Shown: piece after piece, positions 21,963 through 31,414 of the stretch | Numbering within the stretch: the stretch's first letter is position 1 | How the letters are laid out: the number at the start of each line of letters is the position of its first letter | Source of the DNA: Alicyclobacillus pomorum DSM 14955 | GTDB taxonomy: Bacteria > Bacillota > Bacilli > Alicyclobacillales > Alicyclobacillaceae | DNA: 50,407 bases | Direction: 5' to 3' | Assembly (NCBI RefSeq): GCF_000472905.1 | Contig: NZ_AXAR01000019.1 | Span: 187 to 50,593 of the forward strand | Position numbers and translations under genes: made by a program | Notes under the pieces: model-generated | Seen by the model: only the letters and a program-made list of their open reading frames with translations | The model's database searches: none | Told to the model about the DNA's origin: nothing

Positions 21963-22730
21963 ATGAAGCGAATCATGGGTGTTGGAATTGTTGCTGGGGC
22001 AGTAGCACTTTTGACGCATATCATACCAGCCATGGGTGGCACAAGTGGCGATGTGACGAAAGCGGAGGCACATTATCTTGAGACCAGCTTTGGGGCAACA
22101 GGCGCAACTGTGATAGGATACATGATTCACGATTACGGTACACTCAGTCATCAGTTTCTGTCCCAAACCGAATTGGCACACGTTTCGAGTGGAATCGCCA
22201 AGAACTTGGGTCTTAAAGGAACGAAGACTGAAGGAAGAAGTGTAAACGGGGAGAACGCCTACCAGATGACTGGGATTTGGGAAGGGAATACCACAGTATC
22301 TATCTTTCTCAGTAGTTTTCATATGACGGATGGTATGTCAGATGAAACAGACATCGTGATTCGAGCCAGTAATAATCAACACAGTATTCGCCGATTACCC
22401 GCGCAGATGAAGGAAATCGCCAATGCACTTCAAAACGTGCACGTCGTCCCACACTTGGATGCGTATATCACGGGGTTTACATCGAAAAAGCTTTCAGAAC
22501 AGGAGACAGAAGACACCGTTTCACGGGCTTTTCAGTCGGTACATGCAGTGCGCACAGAAGGGCTGAACTCTGCGCTTGAAACCAGTATATCTGGATACTC
22601 TAGTGAAGCACCCGATTATATCACCTCAGGTGGTAGGAAGATAAATCTACAGGTGGCTCTTCATTGGGATGGTTACGACAAACGCACTAACGTAGTGGTC
22701 GGAACGCCCATTATTGTGGATCCATATTAA
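21963..22730 (+). CDS. ywmB: YwmB-family exported protein
   Basis: The 255-residue protein has an N-terminal signal peptide (1-25) followed by two related alpha/beta lobes, with TGATVIGYMIHDYGTLSHQFLS and a later VHAVRTEGLNSALETSISGYS. This matches the YwmB 'TATA-box-binding-like fold' family of spore-formers, whose function is not known; the name refers to the fold, not DNA binding. ATG 21963 with GGGAGTGAG upstream is preferred to GTG 21954. It ends at a strong hairpin. Confidence 0.78.
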   Translation: MKRIMGVGIVAGAVALLTHIIPAMGGTSGDVTKAEAHYLETSFGATGATVIGYMIHDYGTLSHQFLSQTELAHVSSGIAKNLGLKGTKTEGRSVNGENAYQMTGIWEGNTTVSIFLSSFHMTDGMSDETDIVIRASNNQHSIRRLPAQMKEIANALQNVHVVPHLDAYITGFTSKKLSEQETEDTVSRAFQSVHAVRTEGLNSALETSISGYSSEAPDYITSGGRKINLQVALHWDGYDKRTNVVVGTPIIVDPY

Positions 22731-22759
22731 ATGCAAGAGCCACCCCATAGGGATAGCAG

Positions 22760-22790
22760 GACGGCCCTGCCACACCCTGGCAGGGCCGTC
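22760..22790. terminator. GC-rich hairpin, copy 3 of a repeated family, between convergent genes
   Basis: A perfect 13-bp stem GACGGCCCTGCCA/TGGCAGGGCCGTC has a 5-base loop. Its symmetry lets it act for both convergent genes, but T runs are short. Confidence 0.6.
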
Positions 22791-22803
22791 TTCGGTAGAT
22801 GCT

Positions 22804-24414
<1,611 letters not shown>

Positions 24415-24894
24415 CTACTCCTCCATATCTTTCGATGTACACAAAATGGTCTTCACGTCCATGGACGCTGAAACACTTGCGACTTTTTCCAAAGTGGTCA
24501 GAAATGACTCCAATTCGTCCGGGATCAGTTGGCATAGACAATGCTGGACAACGCGTTTGCGCATGTTCATCACCGCATCGAGTGCCTGCTCACCGGCCTC
24601 CGTCAATTCGACGATGACCACGCGACGGTCTTCACGGTCACGTGAACGGCTCACGTAGCCGTGGTTTTCCAGCCTATCCAGCATCACCGTAACCGCACTC
24701 GGATTCACCTCCATTTTTTCAGACAGAGAGGACACGGTGCAGTGATCCTGTTCGCGAATGAAATACATCATGAAGCACTGGCCCGGTGTGAGATCCGTTT
24801 GTGCGCGCTTGATGAGTTCTGGCCCCAAATTGTGCATGGTCGTGTGTAACGCTCGCTCGAAGCGTTCCGTCCATGCGTCCAGCGGATTGGACAT
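24415..24894 (-). CDS. MarR-family repressor
   Basis: The 159-residue winged-helix protein has the MarR core VSSLSEKMEVNPSAVTVMLDRLENHGYV and the wing RSRDREDRRVVIVELTEAGE. It sits first in an operon with the MFS pump, the common self-regulating efflux arrangement. ATG 24894 has AAGGTATGC upstream; an in-frame TTG at 24921 is less likely. Ligands are probably substrates of the pump, by inference. Confidence 0.93.
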   Translation of the reverse strand: MSNPLDAWTERFERALHTTMHNLGPELIKRAQTDLTPGQCFMMYFIREQDHCTVSSLSEKMEVNPSAVTVMLDRLENHGYVSRSRDREDRRVVIVELTEAGEQALDAVMNMRKRVVQHCLCQLIPDELESFLTTLEKVASVSASMDVKTILCTSKDMEE

Positions 24895-24945
24895 TTCGCA
24901 TACCTTCTTTGAACGGGACAAAATTTAATGTGTGCAATGTTTTAG

Positions 24946-24990
24946 TAAATGAACGTTTATACAATATAACCAAAGCGGGTGGAGAGTCAA
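24946..24990 (-). promoter_or_regulatory. promoter and operator-like repeat of the marR-MFS operon
   Basis: On the minus strand TTGACT (24990-24985), a 16-base spacer and TATATT (24968-24963) form a good sigma-A promoter. The inverted repeat TAAA-N6-TTTA (24946-24959) lies at the expected start point, where MarR binding would block transcription. Confidence 0.5.
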
Positions 24991-25082
24991 GAGGGAAATG
25001 TGGTCGTGTTCACGACAAGACAGAAAGTGTGAATGCAATACCTATCTTATAAGTTGGAAGATATTCTGAAATTCACGTGCAC

Positions 25083-25179
25083 TGTCGACAGCAGTCGACA
25101 CATAAGTACATATCCGATGGATTAGAATGTAAGGAATCCAGGTGTCGAGACTGCGTGCACATGTACCCGTCCGGTACAT
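25083..25179 (+). promoter_or_regulatory. two palindromes upstream of the zinc-ribbon gene
   Basis: The inverted repeat TGTCGAC-AGCA-GTCGACA lies at 25083-25100 and ATGTACC-CGTCC-GGTACAT at 25161-25179, both with perfect 7-bp arms. They occupy the gap between the marR promoter and the small zinc-ribbon gene. They may be operators or RNA hairpins. Confidence 0.45.
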
Positions 25180-25199
25180 CAGAGTTGGGAGGTGCGCGT

Positions 25200-25439
25200 T
25201 TGAGTACAGTCGTATATTACCTATTTTGTGAGGCGTGCGGAGGGGATACCGCAGCGTATGATCTGGTGACCGTATGCCCATACTGTCACACGAAGAAGCG
25301 TATGCGCGTGATTTCAAATTCACAAGAAGAGACGAACGCTTCAAGTATCCAAGCCCAATTGGAAGCTGTACGGGCGAACTGGATGTCCCAAAAGCGCAGA
25401 TGGAAAAGAGCGTCAAAATCCAAGCGCGGCCTTCGGTGA
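25200..25439 (+). CDS. small zinc-ribbon protein (79 aa, TTG start)
   Basis: TTG 25200 follows GGGAGGTG. The product carries a C4 zinc ribbon, FCEACGG then VCPYCHTKK (C-x2-C ... C-x2-C, about residues 10-30), then a charged helix and a very basic C-terminus (KRRWKRASKSKRG). Zinc ribbon plus basic tail suggests nucleic-acid or ribosome binding. No family was recognised. The frame stays open upstream to 25077 but without a ribosome site. Confidence 0.65.
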   Translation: MSTVVYYLFCEACGGDTAAYDLVTVCPYCHTKKRMRVISNSQEETNASSIQAQLEAVRANWMSQKRRWKRASKSKRGLR

Positions 25440-25475
25440 CGGCGGCGAGGCGCAGATGAACAGAACCAGTGGGAA

Positions 25476-25498
25476 GGTGAGCGAACGCTCACCTTTTT
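25476..25498 (+). terminator. terminator of the zinc-ribbon gene
   Basis: GGTGAGCG-AA-CGCTCACC is followed by TTTTT. The right arm overlaps the stop codon of the convergent phosphatase gene. Confidence 0.8.
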
Positions 25499-26271
25499 CG
25501 ATGGAACAGGTTCCCGAACAAAGAACGCCTTGGTTGCGAGATGGCGATTTCAGAAACCGGTTGGTTCTCCCAGATGGCGTTTGCGTTTTGTATCAGTTGG
25601 TCCACCACTTGATGTCCGTACTTATCCGCAATGGCACCATACGCCTCGAGGAGACCCGGTGGTCGTAACGAGCAGTCGTGCGCATCGGATGCAATCACGG
25701 CTGCTTGACCATTCTCCAGAATGCGCCAAGCCAGCCTTTCCGCCATCCGTGACGGACCACGGCCATGAAAACAGTGCGCCGTGAGTTGCATGATGGCCCC
25801 TCTCTCCATCAGCTCATCCACCAGTCCAGGCGATTTTTGGACAGCAATATTCCGCTCCGGGTGGGCGACAATGGGGACCAATTGACGAACAACCAGTTCG
25901 TGCATCAGGTCGAGTGCTCGGGTGGAAATCCTGTCACTCCGAAACTCGACAAGTACGTACCTCGTGTTCCCCAGCGTGGGAACTCGATCCGCCAGAATCA
26001 CTTCCTTTAACGCGGAGGACAAACGGACCTCCGCCCCCGGCGCCATCTCGATGGGCAGAGAACCGTGACTTGCGACGAGACTATAGGCCTCTTCCAGGCT
26101 CTCCCGCGTCACCTCAAAATGGGGGCTACAAAAATGCGATGTACAGAATACACGGTCAGTGCCGAGCCTCGAGAACGAGGCCATCAGTTCTTCTGCATCT
26201 TCCATCGTGTCCGGGCCATCGTCGATGCCTGGCAGAATGTGCGCATGAATGTCCGTGATCAAGGAAGTCAT
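25489..26271 (-). CDS. PHP-family tyrosine-protein phosphatase (CapC/YwqE-like)
   Basis: This 260-residue protein has PHP metal motifs: DIHAHILPGIDDG (7-19), TSHFCSPH (about 44-51), IVAHPERN (about 137-144) and ASDAHD (about 193-198). This is the CapC/CpsB/YwqE pattern, a manganese-dependent phosphatase that dephosphorylates the BY-kinase of capsule synthesis. GTGATTG behind CAGGTGATT places ATG 26271. It is separated from its presumed substrate CapB (31415-32119) by three to four genes rather than lying next to it as is usual. Confidence 0.93.
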   Translation of the reverse strand: MTSLITDIHAHILPGIDDGPDTMEDAEELMASFSRLGTDRVFCTSHFCSPHFEVTRESLEEAYSLVASHGSLPIEMAPGAEVRLSSALKEVILADRVPTLGNTRYVLVEFRSDRISTRALDLMHELVVRQLVPIVAHPERNIAVQKSPGLVDELMERGAIMQLTAHCFHGRGPSRMAERLAWRILENGQAAVIASDAHDCSLRPPGLLEAYGAIADKYGHQVVDQLIQNANAIWENQPVSEIAISQPRRSLFGNLFHRKR

Positions 26272-26654
26272 TCAATCACCTGTAAGGGAAGTAAAAGTTT
26301 ATGTATAGCCTCATTCATTTTATCAACTCTCCTTATCTACTGCATTCGTGTTTACGCTCAAAACACGTCTTCCGGGAGAAACAAAAAAGCAAGTGCCTCT
26401 AAGAGATTCATCGCCGCACAAACATGCGCTGCAAAACTGGGGAAGTATTGTTCAGAAGACGTAAGCCCGTAGTTCGTGCTATTCATCGTCAAGCCGTTAT
26501 CGGCAGCCTACGTCCCTAAACCTTTAAACTCTGTATTGACATACTCGAAATATGATGAAAAATAGAAGAAGATTCGAATACATACGAAGGACGTCCGAGT
26601 GTCGTCCTATTTGCGAGAAAGCGATTTCACTTTTTAACAATGGAGGTAAGGAAC
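26272..26654. other. divergent intergenic region
   Basis: No gene was recognised. A TTGACA at 26536-26541 could be a -35 box for the following secreted protein, but the -10 position (around 26559) is only A-rich. GGAGGTAAGG at 26642-26651 is the ribosome site for GTG 26655. Confidence 0.35.
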
Positions 26655-28205
26655 GTGAGAGTAGCATACCGGGTATTATCGAAAAAGTTTGTGTCGCGAT
26701 TAACCGTTGCCAGTCTCCTGGCGGCTTCGGGGGCAGGAGCAACCGGAATCATCAACACGCCTTTGGTTGCGCAAGCGGCGCAAACCCAGGTTGATGCGAA
26801 CGTCCAAAGTCTTGTTAAGGATTTGAGCACTCTTCGAACGGAATTGGTGGTTACGGGCGGCGCACAAGCTGTACAAGAAGCGCATGTTCGCGCCCAAAGT
26901 GTTGACTGGAACAAGGTGATCTTTGGGACGGACCAACCGACCCAACCGAACGCAGCACTTACAGTGAAAATGGTTCGGGACTTCGTCAACCTGGTTTACC
27001 AAAGTAACACCACAACCACGGCTTCGGACATCCAGGCATTCATCAGTGATTTGAAACAGGTAAACCCATCTGTTACGAGCAAAGACGTCTACCACCTCTA
27101 TCAATCTGTCAAAGGGAACTTCCTGACTGGACTTCTAACAGACAACACCGATTCGATGACGACGATTACACAGCGGTCCATCGAAGAAGCCGTTATCGCA
27201 AATCCGGTGTTTGTTGACGTATTCTCGAAACTTGGCCTCTCGCCCCAGCAACTGCAAACTTTGAAGACTTCCGTGGTACAAGCGGTGGATCCGGATCTCC
27301 ACGCCAGCCGCGCCGTGTTTGCGGCCTTCGCTGCTTACGCAGGCAGCTTCGCTGCGACGCCAGGCCCGAGTGCTGTGCCCACCGGCGCATCCGTGCAGTA
27401 CGCTTTGATTATCAAAGGAACGGCTGGAGTTCCGGGATTAGAAGGTAAGAAGCTGACGAACTTTGATTGGAGCAGCAGCAACACATCCGTTGCCTCCATC
27501 AACAGCCACGGTGTCTTGAAAGCGCTGAAGCCCGGCACTGTCACCATTACTGCAAAGGCCCATGGGTATATCGTGACCCGTTTCTCCGTCACAGTAAAGA
27601 ATACCGATAAAAATCACCGAAATATCTCAGTGAACGGGCTGTACAAGATGACCGTTCCGGCCATTGTGCACAACAACACAACGTATGTGCCGATTTGGTA
27701 TGTATCGCAGGCGCTCGAATCCCTTGGTTTCACGTACAAATGGGACGGTAGCCATTGGTCGTTAAAGACGCCGAGTTCGATTCATCCAAATCTGTATCAT
27801 GTCAATCCTGGACGCGGTAGCATGGAAATTTCTCTGAACGGAACTGCCGTGTATCGAGTGAACGGGATTGTAGCGCTGGACAGCGGGCATAAAACGACGT
27901 TCATGCCGATTTGGTATGTTATGCAAGTGCTTGACCGGTGTGGCTTTTCAAACAGTTGGGACGGAACAAACTGGAACATTAGCGGACCGCATGCAATTCC
28001 CCAACCTCCCAAAATGAACTGGCCCACATTACAGCTTGGGTCCCGTGGCTCGGCCGTAGTACAGCTGCAGAAGGACCTTCATATTCAGGCGGACGGTGTA
28101 TTCGGTCCCGGGACGTTATCAGCTGTGAAACACTTCCAGGCCACGCACGGTTTAGTTGCTGACGGAGTCGTAGGTCCGGCAACTTGGGCGGCATTGGAGA
28201 AATAA
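26655..28205 (+). CDS. secreted multidomain protein: Big2, copper-amine-oxidase-N-like repeats, peptidoglycan-binding
   Basis: The 516-residue exported protein has a signal peptide (1-42, ending AQAA). An all-helical region (about 45-225) is followed by a Big2 Ig-like domain (about 240-315, TNFDWSSSNTSVASINSHGVL and LKPGTVTITAKA). Two repeats then read Y-V-P-I-W-Y-V-x-Q-A-L and F-M-P-I-W-Y-V-M-Q-V-L with a following SWDGTNW, like the copper-amine-oxidase N-terminal 'stalk' family. A C-terminal PG_binding_1 domain (LQLGSRGSAVVQLQKDL, DGVFGPGTLSAVKHFQ) ends it. GTG 26655 follows GGAGGTAAGG. Likely a wall-bound surface protein; no catalytic domain is evident. Confidence 0.85.
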   Translation: MRVAYRVLSKKFVSRLTVASLLAASGAGATGIINTPLVAQAAQTQVDANVQSLVKDLSTLRTELVVTGGAQAVQEAHVRAQSVDWNKVIFGTDQPTQPNAALTVKMVRDFVNLVYQSNTTTTASDIQAFISDLKQVNPSVTSKDVYHLYQSVKGNFLTGLLTDNTDSMTTITQRSIEEAVIANPVFVDVFSKLGLSPQQLQTLKTSVVQAVDPDLHASRAVFAAFAAYAGSFAATPGPSAVPTGASVQYALIIKGTAGVPGLEGKKLTNFDWSSSNTSVASINSHGVLKALKPGTVTITAKAHGYIVTRFSVTVKNTDKNHRNISVNGLYKMTVPAIVHNNTTYVPIWYVSQALESLGFTYKWDGSHWSLKTPSSIHPNLYHVNPGRGSMEISLNGTAVYRVNGIVALDSGHKTTFMPIWYVMQVLDRCGFSNSWDGTNWNISGPHAIPQPPKMNWPTLQLGSRGSAVVQLQKDLHIQADGVFGPGTLSAVKHFQATHGLVADGVVGPATWAALEK

Positions 28206-28269
28206 GGATGTCATATTGCGCGATGATTTGTCCCTATGTAGTGACTGCTTAGGGTAGGCACAACGTGGT

Positions 28270-28303
28270 GGAAAGAGGAGGGAATCCCTCCTCTTTCCTT
28301 TAA
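28270..28303 (+). terminator. hairpin after the secreted protein
   Basis: GGAAAGAGGAG pairs with CTCCTCTTTCC around a 7-base loop. A short CTTTAAA tail follows, so the T run is weak. Confidence 0.6.
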
Positions 28304-28465
28304 AAAGGATAGGCCTTCCGGAAACACATTGGAAGATGGAGGGGGTCAGTGTATCTAGTACACTGACGGAATGAACTGGAACTTGATTACCAATCAATCT
28401 TGTAAGGCACGGGGGCGGTGCGATTCGTGATTTCCCCTTTTTATAAACGCAAAAGGAGACCGACC

Positions 28466-29068
28466 ATGAAAAAGTGGATCATCGGCTCAGCTATAGGGGT
28501 AGTTGTGATAGTGAGCGGAGGTGCGTGGTATGCGTACCATACCGTTCAGGAGAAAATTGGGGAACAAGTGGTGACGATATTAAAGGACTCTGCGACTCAA
28601 AACGAAATTAACAAGATCACTGCGAATCTTCCACAGAACGTGGACTCCTCCGTAAAGAATGTGGACACCTCGATGCAGACCTCCATATCCAATGCAGTGA
28701 CAAGGAATAGCTCCATATCAAAGGTAATTACTAGGAATCACTCCATTTCCAATGGAATTCCAAGCGATTTTTCTGGAGTTGGAGGCAGAAATGCTGCCGG
28801 TAGAGTTCAAGGCACTGGCTCGGCGAAGTCCACGAGTGGCAACAACGATTCTAACGAATCCATACCGATATTCACCAGCCGTGCGCAGATTATCGCTTAC
28901 GCTGAAAGCCATTTTACACAGAGCGAGATCCTGCACTATCTGGAACTGTACGAGCGCAGAGGGAGTTTGACGAAGGCAGAGAAGGATGAAATCAAACGGG
29001 AAATTCTATCACATTTTACACCCGCAGAGATTCAAGCGATGGCGGCTGCATTGAAGAAGTATCCGTAA
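28466..29068 (+). CDS. hypothetical membrane-anchored protein (200 aa)
   Basis: AAAAGGAGACC lies before ATG 28466. One N-terminal helix (IIGSAIGVVVIVSGGAWYAY) anchors a polar extracytoplasmic part. Residues 55-85 contain short repeats, NVDSSVKNVDTS and ISNAVTRNSSISKVITRNHS. A Ser/Gly/Asn linker follows, then an acidic C-terminal helical domain (about 130-200) with ILHYLELYERRG and ILSHFTPAEIQAMAAALKK. No family was recognised. It lies between a secreted wall protein and the LCP gene, suggesting an envelope role. Confidence 0.75.
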   Translation: MKKWIIGSAIGVVVIVSGGAWYAYHTVQEKIGEQVVTILKDSATQNEINKITANLPQNVDSSVKNVDTSMQTSISNAVTRNSSISKVITRNHSISNGIPSDFSGVGGRNAAGRVQGTGSAKSTSGNNDSNESIPIFTSRAQIIAYAESHFTQSEILHYLELYERRGSLTKAEKDEIKREILSHFTPAEIQAMAAALKKYP

Positions 29069-29309
29069 AGGAAACACCTTGCAGATGTGTGTCACTAGAA
29101 CAATATAAGTGCTCCATAGAACGCGCAAATGAAGATCTAAAAAAATGTGCTAATATCCGTTAATATGAGGTCAAAAACATATCACATAAAAGTATAAAAG
29201 GGCCAAATCGTAGAAAAGCGGCAACGCAAAGCTTCAGGGGCTATGTGGGAGTTGTATCAGGTCAGAGCTGCTAGACAGAAGCCTATATAGCTTTTATGTG
29301 GGAGTAGGG

Positions 29310-29426
29310 GTGTACTATGAATGTGGTGTGTTTGTGGGTTTTATGTTTGGAATGTTTATCATGGCGATGCTCTTCGTGAGTCGCGACGATGAAAGAATCC
29401 AATTCCAAAGGCAATTAAGTCAATAA
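29310..29426 (+). CDS. possible small membrane protein (38 aa, GTG start)
   Basis: A short open frame reads VYYECGVFVGFMFGMFIMAM with LFVSRDDERIQF after it: one helix with glycines followed by a charged tail, like the DUF3789-type mini-proteins of Bacillota. GTG 29310 or 29298 could start it; GGGAG lies close, with poor spacing. A 20-bp hairpin follows four bases after the stop. Upstream, 29069-29297 is AT-rich and holds nothing recognised. Confidence 0.4.
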   Translation: MYYECGVFVGFMFGMFIMAMLFVSRDDERIQFQRQLSQ

Positions 29427-29429
29427 TCA

Positions 29430-29475
29430 AAGGGGTGTCCAAAAGCCATGGTAAGATGGCTTTTGGACACCCCTT
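29430..29475 (+). terminator. long perfect hairpin, 20-bp stem
   Basis: AAGGGGTGTCCAAAAGCCAT pairs perfectly with its complement at 29456-29475 around a 6-base loop. It lies after the mini-protein frame and 63 bases before the LCP gene. No T run follows directly, but the arm itself ends in CCCCTT. Confidence 0.7.
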
Positions 29476-29538
29476 CTAAGTTCGCGCAGAACTCGTTCAA
29501 TGTTAAGATGTAATTGAATTGCATGTGAGGAGGTACGT

Positions 29539-30624
29539 ATGTCCGATAAGACATTCAACACAGAACATGGACCCAATCAACCAGACAGTACCTCGGCCAG
29601 TGACACGATAAACAAAAATAACTCCACGGGGCGTCTAGGGACAAAAGCTCGGTCTGAAAGGCGCCGCAGCCGGAAACGTGTTTGGTTGTATGCCATTTCC
29701 GGTCTTTTACTTGCCGGAATTGCGGCTGCAGGCATTGGATACTATGAGGTGCGTCCTCAGCAACACTTTAAGCACAACAACATCCCTGTGCTCGCTACTC
29801 CGACGAACGGTTCTTCGGCGGTTCCTCACGACGGGGAATTTAACGTGTTGTTGTTGGGCATTGATGCACGGGCCAAGGATCAAGCTTCCCGTACGGACTC
29901 CATCATGATTGTGCACGTGAACCTGAACAAACGAGACTATGAAGCCATCAGCATTCCTCGGGATACCATGGTGTATTTGCCGGGATACGGGAACACGAAG
30001 ATTACACATGCGAACTACATGGGAGAGCTGAAAGGCGGGTTATCCCAGGGAACGAAGGATGCTATCCAAGCCATCAGTAATCTGACTGGCTTACAGATTA
30101 ACTACTACGCAGAAACAGATTACTGGGGTCTGCAAGACATCGTAGATACCTTGGGTGGTATCACAGTCGATGTACCGTTTGACGTCAAACTGACACATCC
30201 CTGGTACCCTGAGGACAACGGTAAGGTGATTAAGAAGGGCGAGCAGTTCCTGGATGGCAAGATGGTCACGGAACTTGTCCACGAGCGGTATTCGCTGCCC
30301 AATGGGGAGTTTGACCGCCAGCGCTTACAGGAAGTCGTGCTGATGGGAATCGCGAAGGAAGTCTTTAAGCCAGCAAATATCCCGCATATCCCGCAGGTCA
30401 TCCATGAAATGTCAAAGTACCTGGTGACGACGAATCTATCCCAGGAGGATATGCTCAGCTTGGGGCTCGGAGTGAAAGGGTTCCAACCGGATCAGGTGCA
30501 CTATTATCAGGTTCCTGGACACGCCGCCATGGAAATGGATCCGATTGTCAAACAAAAGCTATACTACTGGATTGCGGACAAGGACAAGCTGTCCTCCATC
30601 ATTCAGGAACACTTTCTCAATTGA
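29539..30624 (+). CDS. LCP (LytR-CpsA-Psr) family glycopolymer ligase
   Basis: The 361-residue protein has a cytoplasmic polar N-terminus (1-46), one membrane helix (about 47-67) and an extracytoplasmic LCP domain. Conserved residues are visible in NVLLLGIDARAKDQASRTDSI, ISIPRDTMVYLPGYG, LGGITVDVPFD and ERYSLPNGEFDRQRLQ, including the Arg/Asp set that binds the polyprenyl pyrophosphate. LCP enzymes transfer teichoic acid or capsular polymers from the lipid carrier to peptidoglycan. GAGGAGGTACGT precedes the ATG. Its place beside the EPS genes suggests it attaches the glycan made by this locus. Confidence 0.93.
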   Translation: MSDKTFNTEHGPNQPDSTSASDTINKNNSTGRLGTKARSERRRSRKRVWLYAISGLLLAGIAAAGIGYYEVRPQQHFKHNNIPVLATPTNGSSAVPHDGEFNVLLLGIDARAKDQASRTDSIMIVHVNLNKRDYEAISIPRDTMVYLPGYGNTKITHANYMGELKGGLSQGTKDAIQAISNLTGLQINYYAETDYWGLQDIVDTLGGITVDVPFDVKLTHPWYPEDNGKVIKKGEQFLDGKMVTELVHERYSLPNGEFDRQRLQEVVLMGIAKEVFKPANIPHIPQVIHEMSKYLVTTNLSQEDMLSLGLGVKGFQPDQVHYYQVPGHAAMEMDPIVKQKLYYWIADKDKLSSIIQEHFLN

Positions 30625-30671
30625 GCGGTTTACCGAACGAGGGCACATTCAAAGCGTCGTGTTTCGTCAAA

Positions 30672-30706
30672 AAAGGAAGGGGAGAAGATCCCCTTCCTTT
30701 AACATG
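30672..30706. terminator. bidirectional terminator between LCP and CapA-like genes
   Basis: A perfect 12-bp stem AAAGGAAGGGGA/TCCCCTTCCTTT has a 5-base loop. On the minus strand it is followed by TTTTTTGACG, a good terminator for the capBA unit. On the plus strand the T run is only the stem end. Confidence 0.82.
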
Positions 30707-30715
30707 ATGCCGTGG

Positions 30716-31396
30716 TTATTCCACGTCTTCGTAATCCACAATTGCTCCAAGTACCGGCAACCCCAAGTACCTTGTCACGTCTTCCTCGGTTCGCAGACGA
30801 TTGTCCAGATACTCCAGCAAGAACGCAATACCCACACTCACCATTAATCCCAGGATAAACGCGATGGCAATGTTCAGCTTCTTGTTGGGTTTCACCGGTG
30901 AAGGGTTGGAAACCACCTCCGCCGGGTCTACAACCTGTACGTTTTTGACGTCCATGAGCGTCTCGGCCTTGCTCTGGAATACGGAAGCCAGCGCATTGGC
31001 AATACGGGCTGCTTCGGCCTGACTACCGTCAACCACTTTCACATCGATGACCTGCGACTGATTCGGTGACGACACAGTAATCATTGCGTCAAGTTGCTTG
31101 ACGGTATACGGGAGATTCAGGTTGTCAATGACAGCCTGCTCAATGGTTCTGCTCTTAATAATGTTGCTGTATGTCGTTACAAGGGCTTGGTTGGCCATAA
31201 TGGTCTGATACTGGAGTGACAGATTGCTGTCTGCCTTTTGGTTGACCAAAAGCGTCGTATCGGCCTCGTACTGCGGCTTGAGTACGAAGAACGACAACAC
31301 GCCGCTGACGATTGCAGCGATGATTGGAATCGAAATGACGAGAATCCACCGCTTGCGTATGATGTTCCAATATTGTCTGAGTTCTAGTTCTTCCAT
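30716..31396 (-). CDS. Wzz-like polysaccharide chain-length/BY-kinase modulator (CapA/YwqC-like)
   Basis: The 226-residue protein has helix 1 (WILVISIPIIAAIVSGVLSFFVL, about 17-39) and helix 2 (LNIAIAFILGLMVSVGIAFLLEYLD, about 173-197) flanking an extracytoplasmic domain rich in coiled-coil-like sequence, with the Pro-rich NPSPVKPNKKLN before helix 2. This is the Wzz_I/CapA architecture that activates a separate BY-kinase. The cytoplasmic tail with RTEEDVTRYLGLPVLG is the kinase-contact region. It starts 18 bases after the kinase gene, so the order is kinase then modulator, the reverse of most Bacillota operons. Confidence 0.93.
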   Translation of the reverse strand: MEELELRQYWNIIRKRWILVISIPIIAAIVSGVLSFFVLKPQYEADTTLLVNQKADSNLSLQYQTIMANQALVTTYSNIIKSRTIEQAVIDNLNLPYTVKQLDAMITVSSPNQSQVIDVKVVDGSQAEAARIANALASVFQSKAETLMDVKNVQVVDPAEVVSNPSPVKPNKKLNIAIAFILGLMVSVGIAFLLEYLDNRLRTEEDVTRYLGLPVLGAIVDYEDVE

Positions 31397-31414
31397 ATCG
31401 GCACCTCTTCGATG

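Noticed and set aside
26536-26564. TTGACA with downstream A-rich stretch as a promoter for the secreted protein
   Set aside because: The only TATGAT is nine bases from the -35 box, too close; the correctly spaced position is just A-rich.
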